DNA from: Urechis unicinctus
Taxonomy: Eukaryota > Annelida > Polychaeta > Xenopneusta > Urechidae
Length of the DNA: 64,000 nt
Assembly (NCBI GenBank): GCA_034190875.2
Contig: CM067345.1
Span: 20,326,876-20,390,875, forward strand
Direction: 5' to 3'
The notes under the pieces were generated by a model. The model did not search any database. It was given only the letters and a program-made list of their open reading frames with translations, and was not told the DNA's origin. Positions 1 through 15,136 of the stretch are shown piece by piece. A program made the translations under genes and the position numbers. How positions within the stretch are numbered: position 1 is the stretch's first letter; each line of letters opens with the position of its first letter.

Positions 1-400
1 CCAAGTCATGTTTACGACATAACAAATTGCTGCATAAGTCAGTAAATCTGGACATCACAGGAGTTGATATATTAAGGCAATTGCGTTTAGCTATTTAGAT
101 CATTGGAGTAAATAAAGTATGAAATATATAGACGCGATAAATTTCAGTAAGCATTATAGTTATTTGTCTGCACAGCAATTCACGTGAATTGTTCATCGAT
201 CCAAGTATATGAGCTACAGAGCTATCGACACTTGAAAGATTGTTGCCTACCCGATATACTGCATTCATGTGCATCATCACGCATACTCGCTCCGAGCTCT
301 GAAATACACAGAGATTCTGGCTTTTTTATGCACGTCTCATCAGGAGCCAAGGGCCATTGCATTCAACAATCAAAGCGTACACAATAACTGGCAAGAGTCC
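1..400. repeat. Inverted arm of a terminal-repeat element
   Basis: This stretch matches the reverse complement of about 4,840-5,263 over most of its length. Shared landmarks include the outer end (ccaagtcatg here, catgacttg there) and a core around 305-400. Its first ~115 bases also recur in direct orientation at 4,262-4,377. The element therefore starts at or before the first base of the window. No coding sequence is recognisable inside it. Confidence 0.75.
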
Positions 401-3400
401 GACAGCAGTGTTTCATTACAAGAGGAAGAGCTTCATATCTTAGTCACAGGCCTATCTGGCTGCAGCTGCTCTCCTGTGCTTGCACTAACACACGCTGCAA
501 ATGTGTCTTATTACCATCTTACAGAAATACGATTCCAATAAAGCGATGAGAGGATGTATATCTATTGCAGACTCAGACATCTAACAGTAAATGGCTCGCA
601 TTGCTATTTTTAAGCACACAAATGTTCCTCCAATAATTACCTGTCACAAAAGGTACAATCCATTATCATCTGCCACTAGGGACTTAATGAAACATACATA
701 CGATTAATACAGATTCATGAAAGCGACACTCGAGCAATACATGGCCTAATATAACATACTTTAGCAATGAATTGATTGATGATTGCGGACAGCACGATGC
801 AAGCATTATCAACTGTAACACTGCCACAAAAGCTACTAGGGACTAATGCAAACCTTGCCGGGGTCCTCATCAGCTCCCGTCATTTCCATTAGCTAATGAT
901 ATAATCCATATGTGCTTTTATAAGAAAACGTTTTTATTTGAATATGTTTGATCAGCGTATTGCTCGACGCTTTTGCTGCCAGGTCATGACAAGGGGTTAA
1001 AGTCAACCGAGAACATTTTAGAGGTGCTGTGCAAACAATTAAATCCCCCATATTTTGAACAACGCACAATTAGCTGTATTCGACCTCTGTGTTATACGAA
1101 ACGCGGATATTTGGCCACATTATTTTCTTTCAGATATCGTTCATCTAACATCCAATTCAAAGTATCGCAAAACAAGTCTCTATTGGCAGGTATGCAATAA
1201 ACGTGGCAAAATGATTCTAATAAAGGCATTTTCAAAGCTTATGGTAAATTTTGAAACACATTATTAGTCTTGGACCGCAATTGCATGTTCCAATGACTGA
1301 GTTTTGAAAAATGCAGGTGACAGTTTGTATGTGGGGGTACCTTACTATGTTATTATATTGCTAGTAAGGTATAATATAATAAATAACATACTGCAAGCTC
1401 TGAATGAGTGCACAAAGTTAATAAAGAATACAAATTGTGCAATGCTTAACGCAAACTGAGGCAAGAGGTCTCTGGCATAAGTAATAAACCGAGGAGGTTC
1501 GACAACCGGGACTACAAGCAATTATACATAGATGAGCATCATTTTGTATCGTTTTGTAGCGGGCATTATGTCTTACGTCTTTTGTCCCCATTGAAATAAC
1601 TTGCATTCATTCAAACATGATTTTCTATGAAGATAAGGATATAACTTTAACTAAGGTAGAATTGTCATTGTTCCTTTCACGAACAGTGCGAAAACAGGAG
1701 ATATCTATATTATCACGCGTCCGCTATAGCGCAATGAACCCTACCTCAAATAACGAACAAAATCCAATGTGATGCACTTAGATAACAACAAACCCCAAAA
1801 CCCTGCTTCCTTTATGTGTAGTGATTTATAGTGTGATCGTGCATATCACTAATCTTCGAACACGGAGATAAATTGTATTGTAATATACGTTGTTAGGGAT
1901 TTTAATAAATAATATACGCAACACACGTAACATTGTCAGAGTACTGCATATATCAAACAGACTCCTGTAGCGTTTTGCATGTCATTAAATTGCTGGTCTG
2001 AACTAGCTTTCATCAAAGATGGTAAGGATCACAAAGGCCGTGACACAACGTTTTTGTATGCCAACCATATTTCGCAATGCAGCCCCGTAATATTACTTGC
2101 TCAGTATAAAAACAATGCCATGGGAGGCTTTACATCCATTGAACCCTGCCACACGACCAATAACAGCTTTAGTTATCTAGGATGGCTTGCATATCACCTG
2201 GAGTGCATTGTAATCACGTAAGCTTTTATAAGCATCACGAAACCATGACATATTTATATCTAACACAATAAATATAATGTGGAGTCTTGTTAATCCAGAA
2301 GGCTATTTATTAGATTAACACAACAACGACGCTGATTAACGCGGCCGTTAACAATCTTAATGATCTAGGCCAGGCAACGACATCACTAAGAATGAAGATG
2401 ATATCGAATGTCATCGTTGATGCAACAAGATATCTCATGACACGCGATGCACATAATGTACACACACACGGTTTACAGTTCACGTCTGCTTCAAAACGAC
2501 ATAGCAATTCAAGTAGTCTGTAGCATTGAAGTATATAAATAGCCTCAAGCCAAATGTGCACCGGGATCGACTAATTGTGGAATGGTCTGAAACATGGTAC
2601 AGAATCTGTATTATGAAACACGGGTGATGACGATGATTAATATTCCTTATATAGCGGTGCTGTGTACTGCGAGGAAATGTAAGCTGTTTTCTAGTTAGCC
2701 AATATGTGTTCATTTTATGGAGGTCATACGGCGATGGAGGCAAGCTATGACATGTGTTACAGATGATAGTAACTGTCGTGCAGAATGTCTTGAAAGTAGC
2801 TATGTCATAATAGTCATGTTATTTTACACACCATAACATTTTGAATTCTACTATTGCATATATTGATGAGAGTCGAACGTGGCGAGGTTATGACAGGGTC
2901 TATATAGGCCTTTATGCGCCATAACATTTCAATTTCAGGAATTGTATGTTTATCTATCGTAATCACAGTCTCGTAGCAATACGACTACTGTTGAATTCGT
3001 TAATCTCATTGCTTTATGATCATAGCACTCCAAAAGCGTTATTTGTGGTAACGACACACTCGTTTGAAGGAGAATTAACTTCGTGAGAGAAATATTGGAA
3101 TCAAAACGTTCGAGGGACAAAGGTTTTGTTTGCATTTATCAGCTAAAGGGATGGGAAATATCAGCTAACAATAAAGAATACATAAATACACCCTCTTATC
3201 TACGAATACATTCACGCCTTCAAATGACATAATAATCCGTTACCCAGACCTGATTCACATCACCACCAACCTGCTGCTATATTTTGCATAGATAGTATTG
3301 CACATAGCTGCATCTATCAGTAGCGTACATGTTGTCTCTAACGTTATTTTTTTGTCATTCGCTCACCATGACATTTGTCGGGGACTGTATGCATATTTAA

Positions 3401-4261
3401 GTCAAAGTGCGAAGAGTTGATAAGAGGACTTGCATCCGGCGTCAAAACAGTTTGAAATTAATGTTACAATGTGTGTTCCCACTGGGTGCGCTATGTCAAT
3501 GTTTCAAGCGAGTAGAGGTCGCATTGAAAGATAAACCATGTCTTCAGTTGCTTGTGAAATTCAAAGTTGCTGCAAGGCCAAAAACTTATCCATAATCAAC
3601 GCATTGAACATATGGCAAACCCAAAGTAAAGACATACAAGTATAGAAAAAGATATGATGGTGCATAATATCGATACGAATATATCACCAGCATTATCTGC
3701 AGCTAAGTCGCTGTTATAATGCTATGCATGGAACAATTTAGTATGATAATATTTTCGAGCCCTTATGACAGTGTTCATGCATCGTCAAATAAAAATGGTT
3801 CGAAACAACCTTTCTTCCTTCATAGCGGTTTCATATTATTTATATACGGATAACTCAACTATCGTAATGGTCCAAGTAGTGTGTATTATATAACAGTTTG
3901 CTGGTGATGAATAGTCGTTCGCGAATGTAGTCCAGGCAAGTACAATTTTAATGGAGTGAAATAACCTAGCATTGTCTTGGGAAATGATCCAGCTGGAGCA
4001 ATTCCACTGCGTTACTATTATAATTGGTCATGCGAATCACGATTGATCGTAATGTAACTGTCGGAAATGTTATCAAGTTGATACAATGAACGAGGAAATG
4101 AAAATAACCTTACCGTCGTCTTACACAATAAGCCGTAGCAATTATGCTCCTACAATACAACCAAGGCAATCGTTGCGATGAATGGTGATCGAGCTGCATT
4201 CAAATACTGATACATATGATTCTATTTTTTTCATACACAATGCATATTAAGACGTGCGCAA
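401..4261. other. Anonymous AT-rich DNA, no gene seen
   Basis: Only short open frames without recognisable motifs occur on either strand. I see no splice-linked exon series, RNA gene or tandem repeat. It lies between two copies of the same terminal-repeat family, so it may be the interior of a larger element, but nothing in it supports a function. Confidence 0.5.
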
Positions 4262-5263
4262 CCAAGTCATGGTTACGACATAACAAATTGCTGCATTAGT
4301 CAGTAAATCAGAACATCAAAAGAGTTGATATATTGAGGCAATTGTGCTAAGCTATGTAGATAATGGAAGTAAATAAAACCTTTCTGACGAGTAAATTAGT
4401 CCATGACTGATATCACCTAAATATGTCACAACCGGTATTTCAACGCCAGCAAAAATGCTCTATCTCTTGTATTTAATTGAACGTCAATTGAGATAATTGA
4501 CGTAACGACAGCTACATAAAACAGTGACTACTTGTATGATTATCATTACATTATAATCGCTGGGCATGGTACATTTGATGTGAAGTTGCTAATATTACAT
4601 TGAATACTCTCTGAAACAGATATTCATATCGGCTAAATACGTGCGATGATGTCTGGAATGAAAAAAGACGATTACTCATGCTTCCATGCAATGCGTACAC
4701 GAATAACATTCCACCATTCATTCTCAGGTGGAAAAATGAATGCTACAATACAGTGACATTGGAAAGCGTATTTGACCTTCATACACTATCGGCACCATTA
4801 TCCTACCCTCTCTTACTTGCGTACAAGCATGTCCAGCCAGTTACTGGGTACGCTTTGATTGTTGAATTCAATTGCCCTCAGTTCCTTATGAGAGTCGTGA
4901 ATATAAAAGCCAGAATCTCCATTCATGTCAGAGCTCGGAGCTATTATGTGTGTTTCTGCATAGGTGTGCATAGTATCGGGCAAGCAACAATCTTTCGGTG
5001 AAAGTAGCTCTGCAGCTTATCTACTTGCGGGCAAATAACTTAAATGCGGACGGAATGAACTCATTGTGGCTCGCATAGCCTAAGGCATATTTTACTCGAA
5101 ATATCTGTTGTCGAGACAAATTTATCGCATCTATATATGTCATACTTTATATCCCTCCATGATCTACCTAGCTAATCACAATTGCCTCAATATATCAACT
5201 CCTTTGTTGCCCTGATTTACTGACTAATGCAGTAATTTGTTATGTCGTAAACATGACTTGATC
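4262..5263. mobile_element. MITE-like element with ~115 bp terminal inverted repeats
   Basis: The left end (4,262-4,377) and the reverse complement of the right end (about 5,150-5,263) share the motif acgacataacaaattRctgc, the cagtaaatcag stretch and gagttgatatattgaggcaa. The element is about 1.0 kb and encodes nothing recognisable, as expected for a non-autonomous DNA transposon. No convincing target-site duplication is visible. It could instead be the right part of a larger palindromic element starting at position 1, because 4,840-5,263 also pairs with 1-400. Confidence 0.6.
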
Positions 5264-5546
5264 GCCTAATTTTTCACATACAACCCACGTCTAACAAATG
5301 CATTATGTATTATGTAACACAATAAATGGATAAAAAGTGGATGTCTGTGAAATATGAAGTTCCTGCGTAATTATACTACCATTTTGCATCGCATTTTTTG
5401 GGGGTTGGTAAGAAGTCTCTTTTTTACCGATGTCGATGAACTATTCAAGATTCGCTAATCTAAAATCTAAGAATAAATTCGTTCGAGTGATTTCCACGAG
5501 TGGACAAAAATGATAATCGAATCACAAATATTCGATATCTTTAAGG

Positions 5547-6131
5547 CAGCTACAAATCACCGTGACAATATATTGGTACGCATCTACGGGCCAATCGTTA
5601 AAGACACAAAAAACAGCATATTCGACATTGTAGATTTGCCGAGCTTTCGTGTTTTATAATCATTGTTTATTCAAGCGTGCAATTACGGCGGCTGTGCTTT
5701 TATCAAACACTCGGTGACATGACATAATTGTATATGCGATACAAGAAGTTTATCATCAGGCTACAGTGATGGTCTTTCCGAAGGTGAATGAAAGACTAAT
5801 CAACGGTTTATAGCATCAATCTAGCCGCTGCCAGTCAGTCAACGTCAGTAATGAATGATAATTACTAATTAGAATACCACTATGCACGAGCACCGACGTG
5901 GTTGTCCTTTAGGATGATTACAAAGCGGAGCAGATATACATACAAAAGGGATACATTTGTTTTGCTTTTCATGTGGAAATATCAGGGCTAAAATTGAACT
6001 CACAATGCGTACATTAATCGTGACGGATCGCGGATGTTTCATTAGTCATAATGCAGCATCACCGAGCAGTTATATGTTTGTGACTATTAGCTCGTGAACC
6101 AATATATTGTCACGGTGATTTGTAGCTAGCC
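5547..6131. mobile_element. Possible small MITE with ~37 bp inverted ends
   Basis: The stretch gctacaaatcaccgtgacaa near 5,550 and its reverse complement near 6,100-6,127 form an inverted pair extending through caatatattggt. The interior of about 0.5 kb has no coding content. Size and structure suit a miniature inverted-repeat element. Only one copy is seen here, and no target duplication was recognised. Confidence 0.4.
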
Positions 6132-7689
6132 ACTATCTTACAGATCATATCACATATCTTGTCATCTTTCTATGTAATCACATTACAAACGTTTTCATCC
6201 GGGCAGTTGTTTATTTACAACCCGTGAAACCACATATCGCAAGTTATTTAAACCTATTAACATAGAATCGAAACGTTTACCAATCTCTCCATGCACTGTG
6301 CAATCGAGTTGAATAACATCGAAACGACAGATAGTATATCAGTTATTCAGGTATAGTGCTTTATTCTCGACTCCGGATATTTGGTTTCGTTTTATGTAAT
6401 ATTTTTGCAATCATTACAAGCCTCTAGTTGTGTATGGCATCGTGATTTCCATTTTTGTAAATGACCATTGTCAAACATGCAAGGCATTACATTTTTAAAC
6501 TTAGCTGACTATTATTATTTTGTTTATTATAAAAGTGGGAGAGTGTAGACATTTATCCTATGAAATTGCTGTGACCAAAACATATAATGAGACCTTCGTA
6601 GAATTATTGGATCTAGGTCACATGTGATACGTCGATAAATAATGGCTCCCAACATTTATTTACCTGCACGTTAGGGTTATATAGTCATTTAAATGTGTAA
6701 TATGTGTGCAGGACTATAATATTGTCTGCGGACCTTGTATGCAGCATTTCTTGCGCATGCCCAGGTCACAAAACCAATTTCTCTGTAACTCTTATAGCTT
6801 CCATATTTTAAAATGTCAGCTTGCTCTATGACCTACACTCGTAGGCTAACCGCATGAGCTTGGAGAAACTGATTTAAATGTGTATATGTAAGCAGGAAAC
6901 TGGATAAGTTCAAGGGTGTTTATTCTGGCGTCTTAGTGGCAATATCATGCGGCAACGGGCTGTAACGAAGTACACATGATTAATTGCAATGATGTACAAT
7001 CTATACGGTTTGCTTATGGTCGGGGTTATTTACCACCTGCATCAGACAATTATTATTTATTGTTGATATGTTTTGATATTCCATGGCTTTTGTCGATATC
7101 GGGATCCCATTAAATTACACATTTTTCTCACACCCGTATAGGTACGTGATATGAGGCAGCATATTCTCGTCATTGATTGCTAGTAATACCGTGCGGCGGC
7201 AGCAATATCTTCTTCATTAAAGATGGATCTATCGGAGTTACATTAGACTAAGTACCAAAGTTCCGCAGTTGTATCTGCTTATGTAGGTGAATATTGTCAA
7301 TAATTGTCCGATACACGCTTCATCTCACACCACGTATAATCGAACGGTTATCGCATCAACTTTTGCCACGGCCCTATACGCATATATTTGACTGAAATAT
7401 GCGTTAGACTGATAACTACTTAGGGTTACTTGATTGATCTGAAGTGTATAATGATAGGCATAATCTTATTTAACCTTCGTTGTATAATGTAATTTATGTA
7501 AGGTAAAAACGACTCAAGATGATATCAACCTTATAGATAGTTTCGTTCCTTCTCGTCAACTGTTAGATGATAAGACAGCATTCAGTACTCGCTGTTAGAT
7601 GACATACTGAGATGTACAATCGAAGCATGTTATCTTAATATGCTACCATCTAGCGTCACGTGTATTCCTCTCAACATCCTTTGTTCTGA
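6132..7689. other. Anonymous AT-rich DNA, no gene seen
   Basis: No recognisable protein, RNA gene, tandem repeat or second copy within the window was found. Open frames are short and look like chance. Confidence 0.5.
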
Positions 7690-8845
7690 CACTGGATTTC
7701 TTTTTCACCGTGATTATAATTACTAATGGACCTCTACGTTTATCCTGTCTCTCTGGTGTCATGTTGTCACGCAAAAATAGGAATGTTAGGCGCCGAACAA
7801 ATCCTACGTAATCATTTTATATTCGTACAAACTTATAAAGTGCATCCGCGGACTGGCGACAACATACATTAGGTCCTTCCTGAGCATTCCCCTTTGTATA
7901 TAGGTTTCACCGAAAGTCAGTCATGCCAATGATTTGGTGGGTATGGAAGGTTCTCCCTGTTATCAAACCACGGTCATTTCCAGGCATCTATATGGTTAAT
8001 ACAGCATACAGGTGCATAATGCTCCGTATGTAAAGACGAAAGCAGCTACAATGCAATTGCAAGACAGTATGATTATTCAACAATGCATAATGCAATTGTA
8101 AGCAGCATGGTGTATCATAACCGCAATTGTTACACATAGATAAGTATATGCAGATCGGATGTAATACGTCCAATTACGTTAAGATGAACGGGTGGTGTAA
8201 AACGATATTTTAGTAACAGGGGTTATCAAAGGTTCCACAGCTTGCTCGGTTAGCTCGATTCACGACCAACTATAAACCATTTTTTATAATCAGTCGAACA
8301 GATTACACATGCTGAAAGATGTGCATAGAATGGGCGTCATTTCCATAACTTAAGTCCACAACGGCCATGCTCAAGATGTATCAATGCATGTAATGCTGTG
8401 CTTTCACCACTGTCAAATGAAAGAACAGGTATATCGTACAGTTATTGCTTTACTAATCAAAGGATGATTATGCGTCTATATTTATATGATCCTGGCGTAG
8501 ACGTCTAGAACCGAATATTTTATGTCATGTTGAGCACAATGTCCGCAATGGCATGAGCAAAAACTCGGTCGAGTAGGATTGAGGCCAATTATATGCACCT
8601 ACTATACGGTATTGTAACTGATGTAAAACATTGCTCATTCTTACATTTGATGCATAGAAACAAATTATTAACATTAGCTAATCACATCTGCAACTGTACA
8701 TAAACAATATGGTCTTTGGAGGCTCATCACTGAACCTTAATTGGGTTTTTGTGAAGCGTATATATATACTATGAATACGTTGCACAGACATTATCTGGAG
8801 CGCAAATTAGGGTAGACTAACTATTGGATTTTTGCCATTTATACA

Positions 8846-8848
<3 letters not shown>

Positions 8849-8903
<55 letters not shown>

Positions 8904-8998
8904 TATCATCTGGAGTGCATCTTCATATATATATATATAAATATGTTTGAATATGGATGAATATGTCTGCATATATAAACATTGATATATATATAAAC

Positions 8999-9046
<48 letters not shown>

Positions 9047-9110
9047 ATGAATATATTTACATTTGTTTAAATATATATATATCTTTATATCTATGTATAC
9101 ATATATATAC

Positions 9111-9193
<83 letters not shown>
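8849..9193. repeat. Compound (TA)n microsatellite
   Basis: Several long pure (AT)n tracts are broken by short interruptions. The segment and its surroundings, about 8,700-9,900, are absent from the matching place in unit 2, so this region expanded or was inserted in unit 1. Open frames of alternating Tyr and Ile here are artefacts of the repeat. Confidence 0.95.
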
Positions 9194-9194
<1 letters not shown>

Positions 9195-10733
9195 GTAGGC
9201 AGTATATTACACCTATGTACGTTGCGTGTAAGTGCGACTCTTCTCTAACATCAAACAATAAACTCTTCCAAAAGCCTAGCAGGTGATCGTTGCTGTTAAC
9301 TCTATACATCCTCGAGCGTACTTCGCTGGTATGGATATTTGAATCGCAGAGTTTGCAATGTAACATCAGCAACCGCAAAACAAGTAGACCATGCCTGTCG
9401 ACTATAGTGCAAGGATAACCATACACTCACTGGGAAGTTCCGTCTCTTTATAGCATATAGGGTCACTGGATCGATCGACTGTAATTATCCAGTCTGCAGC
9501 TATGACACGTCGTTGATAGTTTGCCATATATCAGCTGCAATGTCACATTTCTACTCTAGTTTAAGAGCAATCTAACACACTCGTTACAAATGCAAATACC
9601 TGCCCTTTTGTTCTTTAACTTCTGTGGTGGTTAGGTAAGGGTAAACAAATAATTGCATAAGTACAGTGACTAGCCAATGATCCACTTGAATGTCTTTCCG
9701 ACATTTGCGCAAGCGAGCTATCTCAGTATCAGTATGTGCATTATTCTTGACAGTATCATACAAACGTTTATGTATTTCTAATCATCTCACAAAAGCATAT
9801 ATTACGAAATCATAGCGCCGCCTATGTGAGCGAGCACAGTTATGCCAAATGTTTCGAATCGTTCAGCTGATGAACAGGCAAAAACAGTCGAAACGCCCAT
9901 TTGCGGACAGAGTGCAATGCCTTATAGCGCGAATCAGAGCCAATACATCCATCCCACAGAATAAAGTTTATGAATGGCATTTTAAAGGGGAATGGTAGAT
10001 CCACTTTCATAAGAACTCAGCCCTCCAAGTCGCTGTTTTATGCGGCCGCTGGCAATGAAATGTCAGCTAATATTGCACAACTAAGTTATAGCCCATATAA
10101 CGTTACTTTGGGAAAAGAGAAGCTCCTCGAGTAACAGCCGAACGATAAGAATTATTTCTCTCTAGATGGCGACAGGGGCAATAATTATCGTAGCGTAATA
10201 AGCTGCAGCATGTTATTTTATGTAAATGTACATGCAAAAAATTGTAACTAGGTCGGGAACTATTTCCGTTACTCCCGTCCCGATACCCATAATATGCAGT
10301 TCCGGGCTATTCACTTTCGTTTGTGTCATATGTTAACGGGCCAGCAGGTTTTAAAACATCTTCTTGTCACTGACGAATGAACATGACACGTGATGCTGAA
10401 GTATGAAGTAGCATAGGTAGAGAGGATATTATGTTTAACATATGGTATTTGAAAACGTCGGACAGACACGGTTATTCCGTTAGAGGCATTGTACTACATA
10501 GACCACAAATCAACTACATTGTTCAGTTCATTTAAATCCGTGCGAATAGAAAATCAATAAAACTATCAAGTGCAAAAGCTAAGGTAAAAAAGCAGTAAAA
10601 AAGATGCTATTTAAAAACTGATATGAGTGAAAGCGTGCATAGAACTGCAACCGCGTAACAGGATGCGAGCCAACGGTAATGAACCGAACAACCGAGAGCA
10701 AATAATCACACATATATATATAATCATATAGGT

Positions 10734-10734
<1 letters not shown>

Positions 10735-10820
<86 letters not shown>
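10735..10820. repeat. (TA)n microsatellite
   Basis: An uninterrupted (AT)n tract lies close to the junction between the two blocks of repeat unit 1. The corresponding place in unit 2 (about 27,180-27,220) has only a short AT-rich stretch, which is consistent with microsatellite expansion in unit 1. Confidence 0.95.
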
Positions 10821-10824
<4 letters not shown>

Positions 10825-13800
10825 TATTCGTATGTGTATATGTATAGCCTCCTTGTGCTTATAGAGCAGATCCTTATGGTAGATTACGACATGACTAATG
10901 GCAATATCTTAATGGGAGATTTTCTAACGATAAATTCCCATTTCAAGTTGCAGTGGGCTATGTCAGCCAAGCTACATATCATGGATTACAAAAACAGAAT
11001 TGCATACGAAACCGGGCAACGGCACCAAGTTTGCTATTCATATTTACCACTTACTAAAACCGCATATTTATATGCAGGTCGGGTAATAGATCGGCAATAT
11101 TGGTTTTCAAATGCGACATTTCAATACGAATATTGCATATCCTAACTGCAATATAGGCAATACAATTAACGTCAAGGACATACACTTGTCAAGCAAGCTG
11201 TTATCATTTGGTATGGCAGTTCTTGCTATGATTGACAGCAAATACCAGGGAACATACGATTTCATTGTACATAATTAACATATTTTTTACTCAATTGTTG
11301 CTTCATACAATGGCACAATAGGGGTCGAAATGACCAAATCAAGCGATATGACGAGTTCCCAACGCTCTCAAGCTCTGAGCATGATTGAGTGAATCAGGCC
11401 GCAATGGGTCGTAAACAATACACAATTCAATTAGTCACATAAAGGCACGTAGATGCTGGAGCCTTGTTAATTTGTAAAGCCTTTGGCGCATTGGATGTAT
11501 GATCGAATCATTTCGAAGGTAAGTTATCACCGTTGTGTCACGATTTCGAAAACAAAATAAGAAAAGTGGACTAAATAAGAAACCATTGTTTATTATTGAC
11601 GGGTGAGGATGGTTAGGATTTAACCCACTTAGTTTACACCTTTTTTAAACATCCGGTAGCAAACTCGGTCATCCGCATAGCACGTAATAGAGCTTCCAAA
11701 CAGGTAACATTTGAAGTTTCTCCCTAATGATTTGAGATTCTAATCCATAATCACCGATATGAGTGTCACAGTATCCGTCAATCTCTGATCAACCGTGATA
11801 GGATTTCACGGATATATGATGCGATGCTACGATACAAAGCAGAGCTAGATTATGCAGATTGCAGTGTGCGATCATTTTATTAATGAACACAGCAAATAAT
11901 AATGGTAGTTCTCACACAGGGACGTACATCACAGACTGCTAGGTGTATTGTATGAGGAAAATAACGAGTGAAATATATTATGATATGCAATTATTCATTC
12001 GCAGAGGAACTTTACTCGTATTGAGAACGAGTTTGATCATCCTTCACCGCGTTTGCCCGTTGATGGGACATTAATAAAATAATATCGTCTGATTTCGTGG
12101 AGGAACAAGAGCGTCGAGTATAGGCAATAGATGGAGGAAACAGATTATGGATGAATGATATTCTGGCATGGCAAGCGTAAGAAAGATTAATCATCTGTAA
12201 GCGACTACAAGGGATGCAGAACGTGCTCCAGTGATGTGTCTGTACATTTTGCCGGATAGCAAATTTAAGCAGCAGAAAGATTATAAATTGCTGCTAACAT
12301 AATTAGTTAATGCGTTAAGCAGTTTAATGAAATTACGTGTAAATAATTCGGTCAAAAGTTTCACGGAGACCAATATTTCATTACCATTTGATAATATAAA
12401 GCGCGCCACATGATAATCTCAACTATAGCAGCACTGCGTAACTAAACTTGACAATATTCGCCAGACAAGCTCGTTAAGTGGCTGGATGAGTATGTGGCAA
12501 GCAATGTAGAAAAACAAATCGCACCTTGGGTTATAGGTATTTAGATGCAATAGATTGCACACATCTCTAAAGATGCGCTGAATTCATGCTTTCAATGGCC
12601 AATGTCATTGATCATTGAGGTCCTGACTTTTGTGGAATATCAATCCTATCAATTACAATAACATCACAGCAACCAATCGATAACCCAATTACAACAAGCG
12701 TATGGACTGGCTTCGGAATTGGAGCCAACGAGGTGAAATCATGTTACGTACTCTGGGTTTCTACATAGATTGATAGTGACCAATGACATTGGCTTTATAC
12801 TGAAATAGCAATATTCTGCTGTGGCTTCTCTTGTAAAGATATGTAACGTCTATATAAATAGAACTCGTACTCGATTAATTTGTTTTGGGCGCTAATTAGT
12901 ATTAGGGGCATAAAAATACCATGTTTGGCTGTCGACTCACTGACATAATGTTGACTAGTAAATGTCTGCGTTGGCTTGTTTGTATGTGCGTTGTCGTCAG
13001 TATTCTTTGGTATGTACAGATGATTTATAAAGTCACCCTTAGAGGGTGTTATAACTGCGCATAAGATACACATTGTGTTTGTTAGTGACCGCTTGTTGAT
13101 TGTAAAACACAACAACTCATCAGCACGAGCTCGATATGTTTCGTAGGACAAATCTACATTTGAATGCAGCACAAATTAAACACACGCTTATGTGGGAAAT
13201 CTTGTCTATTGTACCTTTTATCAGTGCATTGATTTACTAACTTCATAAACCAGCAATACGCTTCTAAATCCTGTCTGGCTGGGTCAGAGCAGTAGTTTGA
13301 GGACACTATTGCTTCGATTATCTACGTATGCACACCATTTGATACAACCTCATGCACCCTACCGACAGCTATCTATAGGAAGTCGAGATCGAATTTAATT
13401 TATGTTGCCAGTTGATGCGATTTGTCTATAAAGCCTTCACGTTCACTATTGAGCAGGTTGCCACGATATAGTATGATCATTTCTACCGACTAATATGATT
13501 GTAAGGAAAGTCTTGCGGTTTTCGTTGGACTGACTATGCAATGTAATCTCCATTTCTCCACCAGCATAGAAGCTGTGAGGTTTTTGTACCGTAACTATCT
13601 CATGTATCAATAAAATATGCTGGGGTCATGGATATGTCATACTCCGGTTAGCAAGTCAAATCCATCACGGTTTAGTAATTAATGTGTGCTCTAATATTTA
13701 AGCCTAATGATAAAAGTAACAATTAAAGAGTAATTTTGGGATATCAACTGGTCGACATAAAACAGGAAGTCATTGTCTGAACCTAAGTGCAATTTGTAAA

Positions 13801-15136
13801 ATCTCGTGAGCTGTCGCTGTCTCAAAATAATCATCTATAAGACAACATCTTACATACGATATGCTTATCTGATGTCACCTATTATCAAATAAAAAAACTT
13901 GCCGAACAATCTCGCATTGTCACAATCCGCATATATTACTTTAGTTGTTTGGAAACGGTCATCATTTGGACATTTCGAGGTGCGTTTCACTCATCGAACG
14001 GCATGATGTAATGTGTCAAGAAACGCTGCTCTCAATTAGAACTGCAATATAGAATAAGTAGCCACTGTTGAAGTGCTCAGTATACGCGTAAAATGACACG
14101 ACAAATAGAAATGACTAAAGAGCCATTTAATTAGTAATCAAGGAAGCAATGACTTATTTTCGGCGGAATTAATAGCCCATGGTCTTTTATTAACTATCAA
14201 TGTAACTTCTTTAATAGAATCATGATATTGATGCTAAGTTTTTTTTCCGTTTAGCTATTCTCCATTGCCATCAACAGCATAAAAAGAAAACCAAATGATA
14301 ACTGTCAAGTGCCCTGGTTGACTAGCATAGTCAATTAAGAGCACACGAACAAATGCAAATGAGGAAAATGCAAATGTGGAAATCATTTAAACTGCAGAAA
14401 GTAGGTTATAAGCTACAATGGCTGATGTACTTGCAATTTTGTATTGCACTGAGCGTAATATATGTAACAGAACATCGTTTAGAAAGCGACAATGATGTAA
14501 AAAAGTGAAAACAAATTGACAAATTGAACTTATCGCCATAGATGTAAGATGTGCAGCGATCACGCGTTAAAGAATACGATCTTCTCTGAGGAACAAAAAA
14601 TCGGCACGACAAATGAGCCGAAGAATTACATACAATGATTAATGTGAAGCCCGATGGAAAGCCCACTACTCTAAACATCTTGAAACTTAGGCTTCCGCTG
14701 GTAACATGGTTTAGCAGGGGAATAGTATTGCTGATAAAAATAGAGAAATGAACAAGTAAAATGTATAATCTAGGGTCGATATTAACCCTATGTATGTGCA
14801 ACGTGTATACAGTATGGTCAACAAAAGGGAGGAATTCATTCTAAAAGGTGACCTTGATTATTCGATGAGAGTTAAAGGTGGAAAATCCAAGATTAGTAAA
14901 CATATCATATGTTGAATCAAATGGCAATATACTTGCTCCAGAAATATCACTCGGAAAACGGTTGGTGGCAGTTACAAATATAATGCACATCTTTGAAGTA
15001 TCCAATGGTTGGAAGGGAGGGAGGACTACTCCCGTATAATTAGCAGGAATGAGTCAACAGCTCTCAATCACTCTTTAAGCCTTTCATAGGGCAGTTCTAT
15101 TATCTTCAATAAAGTGACATCTTTACAACAATCTTA

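Noticed and set aside
8906-9426. Open frames rich in Tyr-Ile
   Set aside because: Direct translation of (TA)n microsatellite; no independent coding evidence. The same applies to 46,167-46,370, 54,105-54,356 and 54,383-54,658.
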